A DNA stretch of 64,000 bases from Acephala macrosclerotiorum (taxonomy: Eukaryota; Ascomycota; Leotiomycetes; Helotiales; Mollisiaceae), in the NCBI GenBank assembly GCA_014904845.1, contig MU119338.1:82461-146460 (forward strand), read 5' to 3'. Position 1 is the first letter of the stretch. Every line of letters starts with the position of its first letter. Under the pieces are notes generated by a model, which saw only the letters and a list, made by a program, of their open reading frames with translations, searched no databases and was not told the origin of the DNA. Shown one piece after another: positions 43,408-54,579 of the stretch. The translations under genes were made by a program, and so were the position numbers.

Positions 43408-45585
43408 TTACTGCATCTCCGCGTATTGCTCTCTCTGAGCAGCGTCAAGCTCAATCCCACTGTCTCTGTCATCTCTCCCCTCGCCACCCCAGGCTGAAGC
43501 GGCGTTCAAATCATCGTCGATTTGCTTCTTAACTGCTGCCTGCCTCTCTCTAGCCTCTCTCAGCATCTGAGCTCCGATCTCACTCATGCCTTCGTTCTCT
43601 TCCTCTCGTTGTCTCTCCTCTATTTCGTCGAGAGCAAGAACCCGACCACCAAGTTCGACGTCGCTGACTTTGACGTGATACTCAAGTGCTTTCTTGCCTT
43701 CATTGATGAGGACTTCGGTCCAGCCTAGACAGCGTTTGAGTGACTGATTCATTTTCTGACTGTCGATTAGCAGCTGTTGATGTTTCGATAGGTCGAGTTG
43801 GAGTCGCTTTTCGTCTCGTTTCCGGTGGCGAGCATCGCTTTCAGCCATGGCGCTGGGGCTGAGCGAGGTTTCGTCTGAAAATTCTTCCTCTGAAAACTCG
43901 GATTCTTCCTCTGGCTCCTCGTCCTCTTCTTCGCTCATGTCAGGTAGCATAGTGCCTATTTCGTTATCCCCGATTTCTAATGTGTCAATCGACGTCCGGG
44001 CTGATGCCGCGGTATTTATAGATAGACGTCCTGATCGACTCAACCGCCTATATCGCCGAAGCTCGGCAGTCTGTTTCCTCATCTCTCGTTCCAGTGTCCT
44101 GTTGATGGCTTCCAACGAGGAATTGGTGATCTCCAAATCCAGAACCTTCCTTTCTCGTCGTGCATTGGCAGCTAGCTCATTCAATTCCTCCAAAGTCTTG
44201 CCTGTCTTGATTGGACTCCTCAGACCGGGGTTGGTCTCGTCCTTAGCCTCATCCTGCGGGACCTCTTCTGGAGTAGATACCGGTAGAGCACTTGTAATCA
44301 GATTCAGTGGTGATCCTGGGGTTGACAACTCGATCGAGCTGCCGCCTGATATCTTCCTCATAGCTGGACCTTTGTCCGTTGACCCAAGACTTGATGATCT
44401 TCCATGACTCGTCATCCGCTGACCCTCAGAGCTCGTCCTGCGATTTGATACAATGCTATTTGTAGACTGCCCTCTGCCAGTTGCTGGCCGTGGCAGAACA
44501 GGCGACGGCAGGGGTGGAGTGGATCGTAACGACGAAATCGAGGCATATTGATTGAGCTTGGAAGGTGAAGCAGGTCTCTGCGGTGGTGACAGGGGCCCAG
44601 CGGGACTTCCTGTGCCAGTTCGAGGTGATGCTCGAGAAGAGGATGAGAGGACGGAGCTCGGCCTAGGAGGATATTGCGATGCCGGCGGAAAGAGGTCTGG
44701 TGTAGTACCGTTGGCATGAAAGAACTTCGGTTGTGCTCTTTCTTCGCCCACTACCGATCCAGAAGGCGTAGAAGTCTGCGGAGGGAGGGAAATTGCCTCT
44801 CCGGAGGCATATAAGAAAATCGAGCTGGAAGTCTTGGATTGGACGGGCGGTCTGGTAGGTTGTGTGACTGTCTTTGCATCGCTTGCAAAGAAGAATTTTG
44901 ACTCTGCCGGTGCATTTTGACTTCTTGAGCTCCCAACATCAGACGAAGGTGGACTGAAGGTAGAAGGATTGAATGACACGGTCGGCCGTTTCGGTATATC
45001 TTTATCGATGCCACTTATGCCCAGCCCACCACCTGACACTGAGGGGTTCTGAGAATTTCGAGTCTCGTTCGGAGAGGTATAATCAATCGGAATCCCATTA
45101 GGCGGAGTATTTGTATCAACTCTTGACTTTCGTGACCCTGATCTCGGTGTGATGTTGTTATTCAGAAATGACGATACCGGAGTCGACACCCCATCCCTCG
45201 ACGCAGCACTTGGTGTATTATTCTCTGGACGCGGGGCCCTTCGTGATGATGGCGTCGTCGCTGTAGGAGGAGGGTTTGAACCAGCTACTCTGGGCGTCAG
45301 AGGCGTTCGATTGGAGATTTTGGCCGAGGCGGCGAGCGTGGGCAGCGGTCTCGATGCATTCCGATCGTACGGGGGCATCTTCGCATTCGCGCTTCCTTTG
45401 GACGATAAAGGCACATTGGGAGGCACTCTCATCGTGGCATTGCTGTCCCTTGGTTTTAGTGGAGGTCGAATGGGTGGTCGTGTTGGTCGTCGAGTTGGCG
45501 TGGCATTGGAATCGTGGGTGGAGTTATTTTCTAGTGTTCTGGTGCTGCGCGACGACGCCGAAACGCCAATGAACAGAGGCCTCAT
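43408..45585 (-). CDS. Hypothetical low-complexity protein with C-terminal coiled coils
   Basis: Single exon, 725 residues. The first 430 residues are Ser/Pro/Thr/Asn-rich and disordered, with several short repeats of (K/A)FFxA(S/N)G or FxYASGE type (SKFFFASDA, SIFLYASGE, PKFFHANGT) that may be binding motifs. From about residue 470 a coiled coil begins (GKTLEELNELAANARRER; SLEAINRTLEREMRKQTAEL), followed by the basic RRYRRLSRSGRLS, an acidic patch (SEEEDEEPEEESEFSEEEF), and a second helical region (KRLQLDLSKHQQLLIDSQKM; CLGWTEVLINEGKKALEYHV). The coiled-coil part looks conserved and structural; I cannot name the family. A cytoskeletal or polarity scaffold role is only a guess. Confidence 0.82.
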   Translation of the reverse strand: MRPLFIGVSASSRSTRTLENNSTHDSNATPTRRPTRPPIRPPLKPRDSNATMRVPPNVPLSSKGSANAKMPPYDRNASRPLPTLAASAKISNRTPLTPRVAGSNPPPTATTPSSRRAPRPENNTPSAASRDGVSTPVSSFLNNNITPRSGSRKSRVDTNTPPNGIPIDYTSPNETRNSQNPSVSGGGLGISGIDKDIPKRPTVSFNPSTFSPPSSDVGSSRSQNAPAESKFFFASDAKTVTQPTRPPVQSKTSSSIFLYASGEAISLPPQTSTPSGSVVGEERAQPKFFHANGTTPDLFPPASQYPPRPSSVLSSSSRASPRTGTGSPAGPLSPPQRPASPSKLNQYASISSLRSTPPLPSPVLPRPATGRGQSTNSIVSNRRTSSEGQRMTSHGRSSSLGSTDKGPAMRKISGGSSIELSTPGSPLNLITSALPVSTPEEVPQDEAKDETNPGLRSPIKTGKTLEELNELAANARRERKVLDLEITNSSLEAINRTLEREMRKQTAELRRYRRLSRSGRLSINTAASARTSIDTLEIGDNEIGTMLPDMSEEEDEEPEEESEFSEEEFSDETSLSPSAMAESDARHRKRDEKRLQLDLSKHQQLLIDSQKMNQSLKRCLGWTEVLINEGKKALEYHVKVSDVELGGRVLALDEIEERQREEENEGMSEIGAQMLREARERQAAVKKQIDDDLNAASAWGGEGRDDRDSGIELDAAQREQYAEMQ

Positions 45586-46094
45586 CTTTCAGCCGCCGAG
45601 AACTAGAGAATACGCACCGAACATTAAAGACTGGGACATTAAGGGTGAAGGTCACGATGGAAGTCATTTATTCAAGCAAATCTTGACTTGTTTACATTCT
45701 ATATTTTGGTCTGATAATTCGCGTGTCTATAACAGATGTTGTGGTCATAAGTCATAAGTTTGTTGACAACCAGTCCAAAACATTGGCTAAAAGAGCCCCG
45801 CCATCTGCAATGGAAGATTGAGATTCATGCCTTAGCAGAGGAGGCTTCTTCGGTCCATTCAGAAGCCTTCCAGCGACCCCTGAGCGGAAACAGCGCGTCA
45901 TTTTTAGTGTGCCGTGGCCGTGGTCAAAACGTCCCTGGCATTCCCTGCCCTGCACTGCACTGCACTGCGGGACAGAGTATTTGTGCTGACAGCACTCGGA
46001 CTTTTCGAAGGGCAACCGAGCCGAAGAACCAAATACAAACAAAACAACCTCCACTCCACTCTGCTCTGCTCTGCTCTGCTCTGCTCTGCGTGCC
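45586..46094. promoter_or_regulatory. Divergent promoter with pentanucleotide repeats
   Basis: 509 bp between divergent genes. (CTGCA)-type repeats at 45950-45968 and (CTCTG)6 at 46059-46088, the latter ending 6 bp before the cytochrome b5-like start codon. Confidence 0.5.
46059..46088. repeat. (CTCTG)6 microsatellite
   Basis: Six perfect 5-bp units directly upstream of the start codon at 46095, so very likely within the 5' UTR. Confidence 0.9.
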
Positions 46095-47279
46095 ATGGTC
46101 CTTCTTGGGCTCTCGATACTCATCGCCTCAGTATCGTTCCTCTGCTACAGACATCCGCCATCATCGTGGTCGTTCTTGCAATGGCTTACCTGCCCCACTA
46201 TCAAAGATATTGCGAAGGAGGAAACCACGGAGGCAAACGATGCGCCGAAGGCTATAGATGACCATGAAGGCTCGGGACAAGCATCTGGGGCACTCGTCGA
46301 AGAAGCAAAGCCTTCAATAAACCCTACAATCGAGGCTCCATCTCCCAACAAGCAAGACCACAAACGCAAAGCAGAAGACGACGCTCTCCGAATGCCCCCT
46401 CCTCCCCCACCATTCAAAAGACCAACTCCAAAATCTCCCTCACCACCCGCCGCTCCTCGAGCTTCTTCAGACGAAACCACGCCAACGGTTCCAACCTTCA
46501 CTCACGATGGCCCCGGAGATGAAGAAGAAGACTATGACTCCATGCCCCCACCCTCTTTTCCCGCGCTGAACTCCGCCCAAAGAACCACAGGCGGAACTCG
46601 AGGACCGTCAAGTCTCAACTCCCTCCCTGCACCTCCAACATCCTCCAGCATGGGACCACCACGTCTAAATCCCATGCTACAATCCTCATCCTCCGGTCTC
46701 ATGGCCCCTCCCCCCAGACCAGGACCGGCACCAAACCGTACTTCGGGACCACTCCCAAATCGCAATCCAACATCCACAGGCCTCGCCCCTCCACCAACAC
46801 ACACCTCCATCCCCGCAAAACCCCGCAAAAAGGTCCTCCTAACACCCGGCCACTCACCCTTAGACTGGGCCCGCCTCTCCTCCTCCCCAACCGCCAACCT
46901 CCGAAACCTCCCCCCTTCAACCCCCTACCTAAAAGTCCCTCCCTCCCTCTTGAAATTCTACAACGGGCGCCCCCTCAAGAAAAACCTCCCTTCTCCCTCC
47001 CCTTCCTCCCCACCCTACACTCCCTCCGAAATCCAACGAGGGCGACGGGACGCTTGGACAATTCTTGGAGGGAAAGTATACAATATAACACCGTATTTAC
47101 CATATCACCCTGGGGGAGAGCCGGAGTTATTGAGGGTAGCGGGGAAAGATGGGAGTAAGTTGTTTGGGGAGGTGCATCCATGGGTTAATTGGGAGGGGAT
47201 GTTGGAGGGGTGTTTGATTGGTGTCGCTGTTGCTGAAGAAGATATTAAGAAACCTGCGGAGTTGGATGAGATGGATTAG
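46095..47279 (+). CDS. Cytochrome b5-like heme-binding protein (Irc21-like)
   Basis: Single exon, 394 residues. An N-terminal hydrophobic segment (MVLLGLSILIASVSFLCY) could be a membrane anchor. It is followed by about 270 disordered Pro/Ser-rich residues. The C-terminal 110 residues form a cytochrome b5 fold: AWTILGGKVYNITPYLPYHPGGEPELLRVAGKDGSKLF, in which the HPGG histidine is the first heme ligand. The histidine of GEVHPWVNWEGML is the second. Yeast Irc21 has the same short b5 domain and is linked to stress and drug sensitivity. An electron-transfer role is likely; the partner is unknown. Confidence 0.88.
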   Translation: MVLLGLSILIASVSFLCYRHPPSSWSFLQWLTCPTIKDIAKEETTEANDAPKAIDDHEGSGQASGALVEEAKPSINPTIEAPSPNKQDHKRKAEDDALRMPPPPPPFKRPTPKSPSPPAAPRASSDETTPTVPTFTHDGPGDEEEDYDSMPPPSFPALNSAQRTTGGTRGPSSLNSLPAPPTSSSMGPPRLNPMLQSSSSGLMAPPPRPGPAPNRTSGPLPNRNPTSTGLAPPPTHTSIPAKPRKKVLLTPGHSPLDWARLSSSPTANLRNLPPSTPYLKVPPSLLKFYNGRPLKKNLPSPSPSSPPYTPSEIQRGRRDAWTILGGKVYNITPYLPYHPGGEPELLRVAGKDGSKLFGEVHPWVNWEGMLEGCLIGVAVAEEDIKKPAELDEMD

Positions 47280-47776
47280 GGTTCGTGGTTTGATGGGGGT
47301 TGAGGGTTATGAGAGTGTGGTGAAGGATGTGAGGTGCTTGATGAGAGAGGATTGAGATGGTTGAGAGAATGGGTTGGATGAAAGAGCGAGGAAAGCAGTG
47401 GGAAATGGAGGGATGAGTGAGATGATGATGATTGCATACCAAAGGCGTTATTCGGAGTTCAGGGTAGTTTGCGTTGCTAGAAGTCTGCATGGCTTTCTCA
47501 GGGTCTATCGATAGACCAGCTAGAAGAGAAGAGTAGAAGAGAACAGCTATCTCTGTGTATAGACGGAGAAGGAGAATGGACTTTGATACCCATTGCAATC
47601 TCGTCCCAGATGCCAAATGCTTATAGTCATTCCGTCTATGTTATATAAACATCGCTTGCACTGCAAAAGCCACTTTTCGATAGACGTCAACGCACCCAAA
47701 TCCACCACAATATCCCAGCATGTCCCACACCATCCCACCATCCCAAACTCCCAGTACTCATCAAAAACAAACACGT
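47280..47776. other. Intergenic, convergent 3' flanks
   Basis: About 500 bp between the 3' ends of the b5-like gene and Nbs1. Nothing recognised. Confidence 0.4.
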
Positions 47777-50535
47777 TCACCGTCGCTTAAACTTAAACTT
47801 CAAATCATCATCACTATCCTCATCCTCATCCTCACTCTGCTGATTCTTCTTCAGACCCAACTGTCTCTGTTTCTTCGCCGGTGGTGCCTTAGCAGCAGCG
47901 CTTTCCGCAGCTCTCTTGCTTCCACTCGTGCTCCTCCCCTGAGTAGTCGAGAACTCTTGACTCGGAACAGACTTTTGGGATCTCGAGCCTCTAGTCGTAG
48001 TGGCCTTTGTTGCGGGTTTCTTCGCCGCAGGTTTTGGAGGTGGAGAAACGATCTCGACATCTGAAGAAACAACTTTTGGTTGCTCCGGTTCAAATCCGAA
48101 TTCAGAATCGCTGAATTCGTCTTCTCCTTCAACAGCCAAAATTCGTCCCGCCTTGATGACAGCTTTGCTTTTCGGTGCACTGCTACCTGTACTTCGACTT
48201 CCACTCCCAGTATTGAATTCCATCTGACTCGTGAGATCCTGAGTATCTCTTTCCTTACCTTTGTCTTTCTTCTTTTTCTTCTGACTGTCACCCTCACCCC
48301 AATACTCATCTCCAAGGCCAAAGTCCTTGGTTCTAACTTCTTCCAGGGGGACAATAACTCGTTCGATGCGTCCATTTCCGTCGGCTCCTCGGCGTCGGAA
48401 ACGCTTGAAATCTTTTCGCCCGTTCCATTTGTTGTCCCAGCGATCACTCTCATCCGCACGCGCGGTCCGAATTGGAGGTGGCTTTCTGACAACGGGGACC
48501 TCTTCAATGATGGCTAGGTTGCGCATCTGTTCGATGTCCATACCCTCTAGCTGCTCGAGGAGAGATTCACGCTCTGCTTCCGCCAGCGCCTTAGCTTCCT
48601 CATGTTTCTGGCGGTTGATCTCGATAACGTCAATTTCCTTGAGCTCCTTTTTGACTTTCTTAGCCGGGGGTGGTCGTGGCTCGGATTTCGGAACTGCTGG
48701 TGCAGTATACTCCCCTCTTTCCTCCTGTCGTTTCCGGAGAGCTGCCTGGGCTGGAGCGATTTGTTCCATTAGGTTTTCTTCTTCCTCCTCTTCCTCGAAA
48801 ATGGGTGCCTCGATTCGCTTCCGCTTCGATGATCCTTGTCTTTGAGTGTCCGATGCTTGGGACGCCGGTCTATCAACATCCATATCTGGGTCTTGAGAGA
48901 CGAAGAGCCCTTGCGAGTGCTGAGACTCAACCACCGGAGTTGGTTCCACCACCATAGATTCGGGCGCCGAACTCGGTGCCATGCTTGAGAAATCATCGTC
49001 GTCGAAGCCGATGAATTTCTTGCCTATTCGACGAGACCTACCTCTGCGTGTTGGAGGTGCCATCTCAGAAGCTTGAGTAGGAGGCTGAGCGGCGGCTTGA
49101 GTGGCAGGTTGACTAGGAGCTACTGCAGCTGAGCCTTGCGGTGCTCGGAAGCTGGCATTTGTAGCTATCTTTGTCAACGATTATCCACCACTATAGAGAA
49201 ACGTACATACCAGCTGTAGGAGGAGGTGCCACGACACCGGATGAGTCCACCTCAAGTGGCCTTCTAAGCACACTGGCATCGTTGCCCAATATAGCATCCA
49301 AGAACTCGTTTTGCTCAATAAGACGATGATCCAGATATAGAGCGACATTTGTGCAGAAATTCGCATACCACTCGACGCCTGCACCTTTGACGGGGTTGAA
49401 TTTCACCACGACGACTCCTTTTCCCTCACTGCCGTCCTCGAATTCTCCCAATCCCTTCTCGCCAGCTACGCCTTTGACGTATCTGACAAAGTCGTCCACA
49501 GTCGTTTCATTGGGTACAGGTACCCTCAACATTGCCTTTCCGCTACCGTCTTCGATAGGTCTGAAGAGATTGTCATACTGAGTCTTCTCGTAGAACACAA
49601 ACGTGTATCCGGCAAACATATCCTGTCTGGCTGGATTGGGACCGTAAGCACTCTCACTGCGCTCTGTGGGCTCCTGGCCCCTAGGAGGTAAATATTGTGA
49701 TGCATCCGGGAAATGAGCTTCAAAATCCTTTTCCAATAGAGCAGCTCCTCCTTCACCCGGAGTTGCAGCGGTCACCAAATTGTCAACAAATAATTCAAGT
49801 ACGATATGTTTCCCATTGATCAACGCTTGTAAGCCCTTCGCGGTATTGCGCTTCTTCGCAACGACATGTGTGGTATATCTGCGATCGTACTCTTGGGGGA
49901 CTTTGATATCGAGAGGACCCAACCGTTTGCAAATGGCAGTATGCACGCCTGTCCTGATCTCCTTCGTTGTGAGAGAGTACGTGAGTGTAACCGGTACCCA
50001 CGTAAAACTGACAAAGTCAGTCTTGCACATGTAGCATCGAAGGAATCGTACCGAACGTCATGCTTGTAGTGTCCAAGCTTGATATTATACACTGTTTCTG
50101 GCTTGTCCAGCACGAGACTTGCTCCCTTTTCAATACGGACCCCGTTTACTTGAGTGCCTACCTTGCTTTTGCAGTCCGTGAGCAATATGCGCGATCGAGT
50201 TGCGGGGTTTCCCTGCTGATGTAAATCTCCATGTTTCAATAAAGCTCGAGAGACATACGTATTCCTCGGGAGGGACCTCGTCGACCTCCACGGTCAAATG
50301 CCGTCGCGATATTGACTTATCGTCTACCCAGAATCCGCCAGCTAGCCACGTCAGAAAGCTCTATACAAGGGCTGCAATTGCGTACGTTCATCTTGCTGTG
50401 CTACGCGCCCGATGAGGAACTTCTTCCCAGGCCGAAGCCATAACTTCTTGCCTGATTATCGTCAGCAGTCGCGATACCATAGTCTGCGAGAAACATACCT
50501 TTGAGGACATCACCGTCACTATCTAGGACCCACAT
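47777..50535 (-). CDS. NBS1: Nbs1/Xrs2-type subunit of the MRN DNA-repair complex
   Basis: Exons are 50535-50499, 50451-50386, 50341-50259, 50212-50052, 50007-49211 and 49164-47777, giving 843 residues. An N-terminal FHA domain starts MWVLDSDGDVLKGKKLWLRPG and has KKFLIGRV, KSISRRHLTVEV and KVGTQVNG (phosphothreonine-binding residues Arg, Ser, Arg, His, Asn). A tandem BRCT region follows (FTWVPVTLTY; THVVAKKRNTAKGLQALING; later MFAGYTFVFYEK). The C-terminal half is disordered and carries KDFKRFRRR, matching the Mre11-binding NFKKF-type motif. The protein ends DEDSDDDLKFKFKRR, an acidic patch plus FxF motif as used to bind Tel1/ATM. It recruits Mre11-Rad50 and Tel1 to double-strand breaks in the nucleus. 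All five junctions keep frame. Confidence 0.95.
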
Positions 50536-52192
50536 ACCGTCGTCGCAGATAATCTGGAGGTGGAGAACATCAAAGTCAATGTTGGCACTCGAGTGTGTCG
50601 ACCAAGGAGTCGCGCCATTCGAGGCGCGTTGGATCTGTCGCCTGATCATGTGACACTCTACGGCACTCTTTAGACACCATTTGAGCACGGAAGAGATTTG
50701 AGCTTCTTCGATCTTTCACTCGATATCAACTCTGACAGTCACATCTATGCGGAGCCTCGGAATTTACAAATCGATGATTGACATTTTCTTATCTACCCGA
50801 CCCCCAGAATAGGATTACAAGCGCCAACTCTTCGTCCTTGTCGCGGAAGCTGCTCGAGCCCGAGGGAGGCGGCACCACAGTTCCGCTCTTGCCTCTTGAA
50901 GCCATCATACCACAACGCCTCTATAACTTGTTCGACGCTGTTGCAGAGCAAGATGCTTCGTCCGTCTTGGTGCTGATGTTAGTGCCCAATAAAGCATCCA
51001 GCATCGGGCTCATTGCCTTGATCTATGTTCTCGATCCTTTCAAAAGTCAACATTCCATGGAGCTGAGGGAAGCTCCAATAAGCAGTCTTCGAGAGATTAC
51101 CTAGCTCAGATTGGAACAGCAGTTTTTATTCCATCCATTCGCTTCGTGCTTCCGAAAACCTTGGAGCACGTCGTCGAAAATGCTCGCTGCATAGCAAGAA
51201 CCAGAAACTTTATTGGACTTCAAGCGGAACCGATTAATCTCAGTAACACTTAATATAATGAGGCTGAAAGAACGTTGATGGTCAAGTTGCGCGCGCATTA
51301 GATGTTCACAGAAATGATAGCACTGCTTCATAAGTTGCTCCGCTCGCAAGCCCGAGGTATTGATCTCGTCAATGTTCTTTTTTAGAATGATTATTAATGC
51401 AATTATTTCTGCGTGGAAGCGAACAGTCGTCTTCGTGGTATAGCTACCTCAAGAATGTTAGTTCAAGTCGTCCTTGAGAGCATCACTTTTAGGTGCCTTG
51501 GGTTACGATGCCTATTGCACTAACGCACGCAAGATTTATGGGTTCAGGATCAAAACACGAAGAAGCCAGAGATGACCGCTACGATCTATCACAGCTTTTA
51601 CTTTCTTAAGTTCCTTCGCTATGGATGAGTTGTTTCATTCCACTCTTCGGTTAGCTTTCAATGCCCTCCAAGCGAGTTTGTATCGTGGGAAACCCTCAAG
51701 GCTAAGTCCAAGCGCATTCGGAATTCTTCAATCAATTACCAAAAGCATTGCAGCGATCGTTAGACATTCACTCACGTGCGTTTTTTGCACCGTTTGCACC
51801 GTTTGCTCTTCCTGCATGTTTGTGCCTGTTCGAGGTCCGGTCCGGTGAATAGTATTGTGAGCTCGCTTAGCGAAATATACCCCTTTCCTATTGTCCCGGA
51901 GTCTTCACAATAGCAAGGTTCACAATGAGCAGAACGTAGAGTTAAATTCAAGATCTCAATAGTATATTTCGCAACAATGGTTCAAATAAGTGCTTATAAT
52001 CTTGACTGCGCGCCCGCGTTCTGTGTTTTTCTTCCTTTTTTCTTCAGCAACTTGGCTCAGTACGACTACAATCTACACATCCAGCCACAGCCAAACCAAG
52101 CTTCTTTCCAATCCAATTCATCATACATATCACACACCACACACTTCAATTCACACATTTCATACCAAGGGTTCGAGTCCCTCATCGCAACG
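50536..52192. other. Intergenic, 1.66 kb
   Basis: Holds the Nbs1 promoter. A plus-strand frame at 50778-51104 and an overlapping shifted frame to about 51390 (TAVFIPSIRFVLPKTLEHVV; MFTEMIALLHKLLRSQARGI) have some coding character but stops and no recognised family; they may be decayed sequence. The 12-mer GCTCGCTTAGCG at 51861-51872 recurs in the hairpin near 63668. Confidence 0.4.
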
Positions 52193-52768
52193 ATGCCTCG
52201 CCGTCGCCAGCATCCGCCAGTTCCACTCAATCTCCAACCACGCACCCGCTCCGTCGTCGAAGCTCTAAACGCCGCCTTGGTGGCTCCTCTCCCAGCCAAT
52301 GGTCGACCAATCCTCCCCGCTGCACCTCCACGAGCTCTCCAAGCACCACCAGTCTCACCACTCTCAAACATCTCGAGCATCGCGTCTCTCCCATCTCCAA
52401 CTTTCCCGGCCGATGGCCGTCCCCACCAACACGTTGAGTATAGCTACCGAGGCGACAACAAGATCATCTCTCGGGCGGACTGGGAGGATCCCGACCTCCA
52501 AGCACTACTTCGAGAGTACCAGGTGGATGACAAGGCAACGGCACGAAAGGAGAAGTTGAGGAGGCTGCGAGTTGGACTTCGGGGACGTCGGGCTAGACGG
52601 GCGGCATGGAAGAAGAGGGGAGGGCAAGATAGGTTGAGACATCGGGGCAAGTTTGTCGCTTCGTGGGAGTGGAGTGTTGCGAGAATGATGGCACTTCCGG
52701 TGGTGGAGGCGGCAGCATTTGTACCAGCGGCGCAGTTTGCGGGATTGGGATTGTTGCGACTTGAGTGA
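52193..52768 (+). CDS. Hypothetical basic Arg-rich protein
   Basis: Single exon, 191 residues from ATG 52193 (MPRRRQHPPVPLNLQPRTRS); the frame is open upstream to 51977, but the 5' part has UTR-like composition. The first 95 residues are Pro/Ala-rich. A charged segment follows (VEYSYRGDNKIISRADWEDPDLQALLREYQ), then a very basic helix (KLRRLRVGLRGRRARRAAWKKRGG) and a small hydrophobic C-terminus. The basic run is a plausible nuclear-localisation or nucleic-acid-binding region. Family not recognised. A copy of an 86-bp dispersed repeat begins 45 bp after the stop. Confidence 0.55.
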   Translation: MPRRRQHPPVPLNLQPRTRSVVEALNAALVAPLPANGRPILPAAPPRALQAPPVSPLSNISSIASLPSPTFPADGRPHQHVEYSYRGDNKIISRADWEDPDLQALLREYQVDDKATARKEKLRRLRVGLRGRRARRAAWKKRGGQDRLRHRGKFVASWEWSVARMMALPVVEAAAFVPAAQFAGLGLLRLE

Positions 52769-52812
52769 GGGTGCTGGCGCTCCGATAATGCACTTTCTTC
52801 CCCCTCTCTGCT

Positions 52813-52898
52813 GACACATTCCTTCCCTTGACATGAACAGTGACGTGAAAGAGTGCTCAAATGACTTCATTGAATGCATATATTTCTAGGTAGTGCCC
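52813..52898. repeat. Dispersed 86-bp repeat, copy 1
   Basis: Matches 63567-63652 at 82 of 86 positions without gaps; core GTGACGTGAAAGAGTGCTCA and ATTGAATGCATATATTTCT. Flanks differ on both sides. Here it lies in the 3' region of the preceding gene. Confidence 0.9.
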
Positions 52899-53049
52899 TT
52901 CAATTGTACCCACCATCCTCATTCGGATGTTCAAGCGAATGTGCCGCTTCTCATTACTTGATTTTGTAATCAGTTATTATGTACCAGTTGGAACTCCTTA
53001 CATACTCCAATAAAGCAATGCCATTTATCAAGTCTCAACGCTTTGGCCG

Positions 53050-53834
53050 TCAAATGCGCAGTATCAAAAGACCGAAACACCAGAGCAACAGCCCAATTAT
53101 GTGTTCCAGCTCAGCTTTCGTCCCGGTGCCAGTGAATGGATCCGGATTGGCTTGAAGCGCACACGTCGATCTTACTGTCCCACTAGCCGTCATATTCCAA
53201 CACTGCGTTGCATTGCCGTATCCTGTTGCGTTTCCGCCGTACGGTCCCCATGATGTTGGCGTTGGTGTCGTCGATCCACCGACTCCTACATTCGTGGTGC
53301 TTGTTGACTTCGTGCCAAATACACCACCTGTATCACTCGTGCTCACAGTAGACGTCCCTAGAGTTGACGAAGGTGTCGTGATGTGAGTGGGAGACGAAGT
53401 GGTTGTGATGTGGGTGGGGGTTGAGGATGTGCTGGTGGCCTTGTTACTGTTACTTGTCGGTGTGGGTGTTGAAGAGATTGAAGTTGCAGTCGCGCAAGTT
53501 GAGGATATCATATCGAGTGCTGGGGGTTGGAGGTTGGAAGAGCAGGAGTTCTGGATGCATGTCTTCGCATTTGATGAGAACGAGCTGCAGGTACATCCGC
53601 CTTCAGTCAAGGCATGTCAGTCTATGTCCTATCCACCACTGAAGACGCTGAAGGGGAAATTTTACATTTGAAGTCTAGCATGGTACATTTGCATGTGTAA
53701 AATGCAGATGCTAAGCACACCTGAGCACATATGGGAAGGCTCCCAGCCGCAGTGTTTGGATCAACAGCGCGGACGACATTATTGAAAAAGAACCACAGAA
53801 GTATGTGAATACTTGAGCGGTATCTGAGCTCCAT
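53050..53834 (-). CDS. CFEM-like Cys-rich surface protein, probable GPI anchor
   Basis: Exons are 53834-53666 and 53600-53050, giving 239 residues. Signal peptide (IHILLWFFFNNVVRAV), then a ten-cysteine domain: LPICAQVCLASAFYTCKC, LDFKC joined to GCTC, KTCIQNSC, and a final C near residue 96. The PxCxxxC start and DFKCxC centre are CFEM-like, though spacing is not fully canonical. A long Ser/Thr stalk follows. The C-terminus has small residues then a hydrophobic tail (HIIGLLLWCFGLLILRI), which looks like a GPI-attachment signal. CFEM proteins serve in heme uptake, wall integrity or host interaction; which applies here is open. Confidence 0.8.
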
Positions 53835-54579
53835 GGCGAGTAACGAGTGTGAATGCCGAAAGCAAGAAAATATCAGGGCAAGGCTTCATGGATATCCGGA
53901 CCTACATCACTTGATGCAAAGAAAGCCCAGAGCAGACAATGTCGAGATGAGCCACCTCAGTCTCAGTGTGACTATGAGCTCATACGTGTTGCGGGCCTCA
54001 TTCAGCTCTTGGCCGAGACAAATTTGTGGCTTTTGGGGCATTCAGTGTTGCTGAAGTGTTTGCATTAGCGCTTCAATATGAAGAGAGGCTTAGTCAAGAC
54101 CATATTGCCTATTTGAAAAGGTTGCAGACACATTCTTGCTCACAGCTTCGGTTTGGGAGGATATCATTGATCGAGAACAAATGCAAACGCGGGGGCCAAT
54201 ATGCACGGGCCAAATGGCTTGCTTACGAGCCGAAAAGGGGAGTATGTCTTGAATACGGTAAATATTTCAGCCTCATGGATGTCCGTCCAATGGTCATGTG
54301 GCAGCACCATACCTCCACCAACGCGACCTTTTCGTGGACAGTCTCACTGATTTGAGGCTGTGGCATGAGGAGATGCAATGACACGGAGACTGTTTATTCT
54401 GCAGGCTGCGCCCTGGACAGGTGTCAGATATTGAACGAGGCTCTGCGATCCTAGTTTCAACGGGGCCGAAAAGGTCGTTCAGTCTGACTCTGATACTACC
54501 GGTATTTTGAGGTGACCGGCTTCTAACTTCATTTTGCTCCTTATCTGGATGACGGCTAGCTGAGCACCGAACATGCAAG
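53835..54579. promoter_or_regulatory. Divergent intergenic region, CFEM-like / multi-pass protein
   Basis: About 745 bp between divergent genes; no gene or distinct motif recognised. Confidence 0.35.

Noticed and set aside
50778..51104. Possible gene between Nbs1 and the basic protein
   Set aside because: Frame is short, starts at a non-ATG codon, and neighbouring frames are equally open; no family recognised.
52164..52185. tRNA-like T-arm (AGGGTTCGAGTCCCT)
   Set aside because: No matching 7-bp acceptor strand or anticodon arm about 70 bp upstream; taken as chance in a 5' leader.
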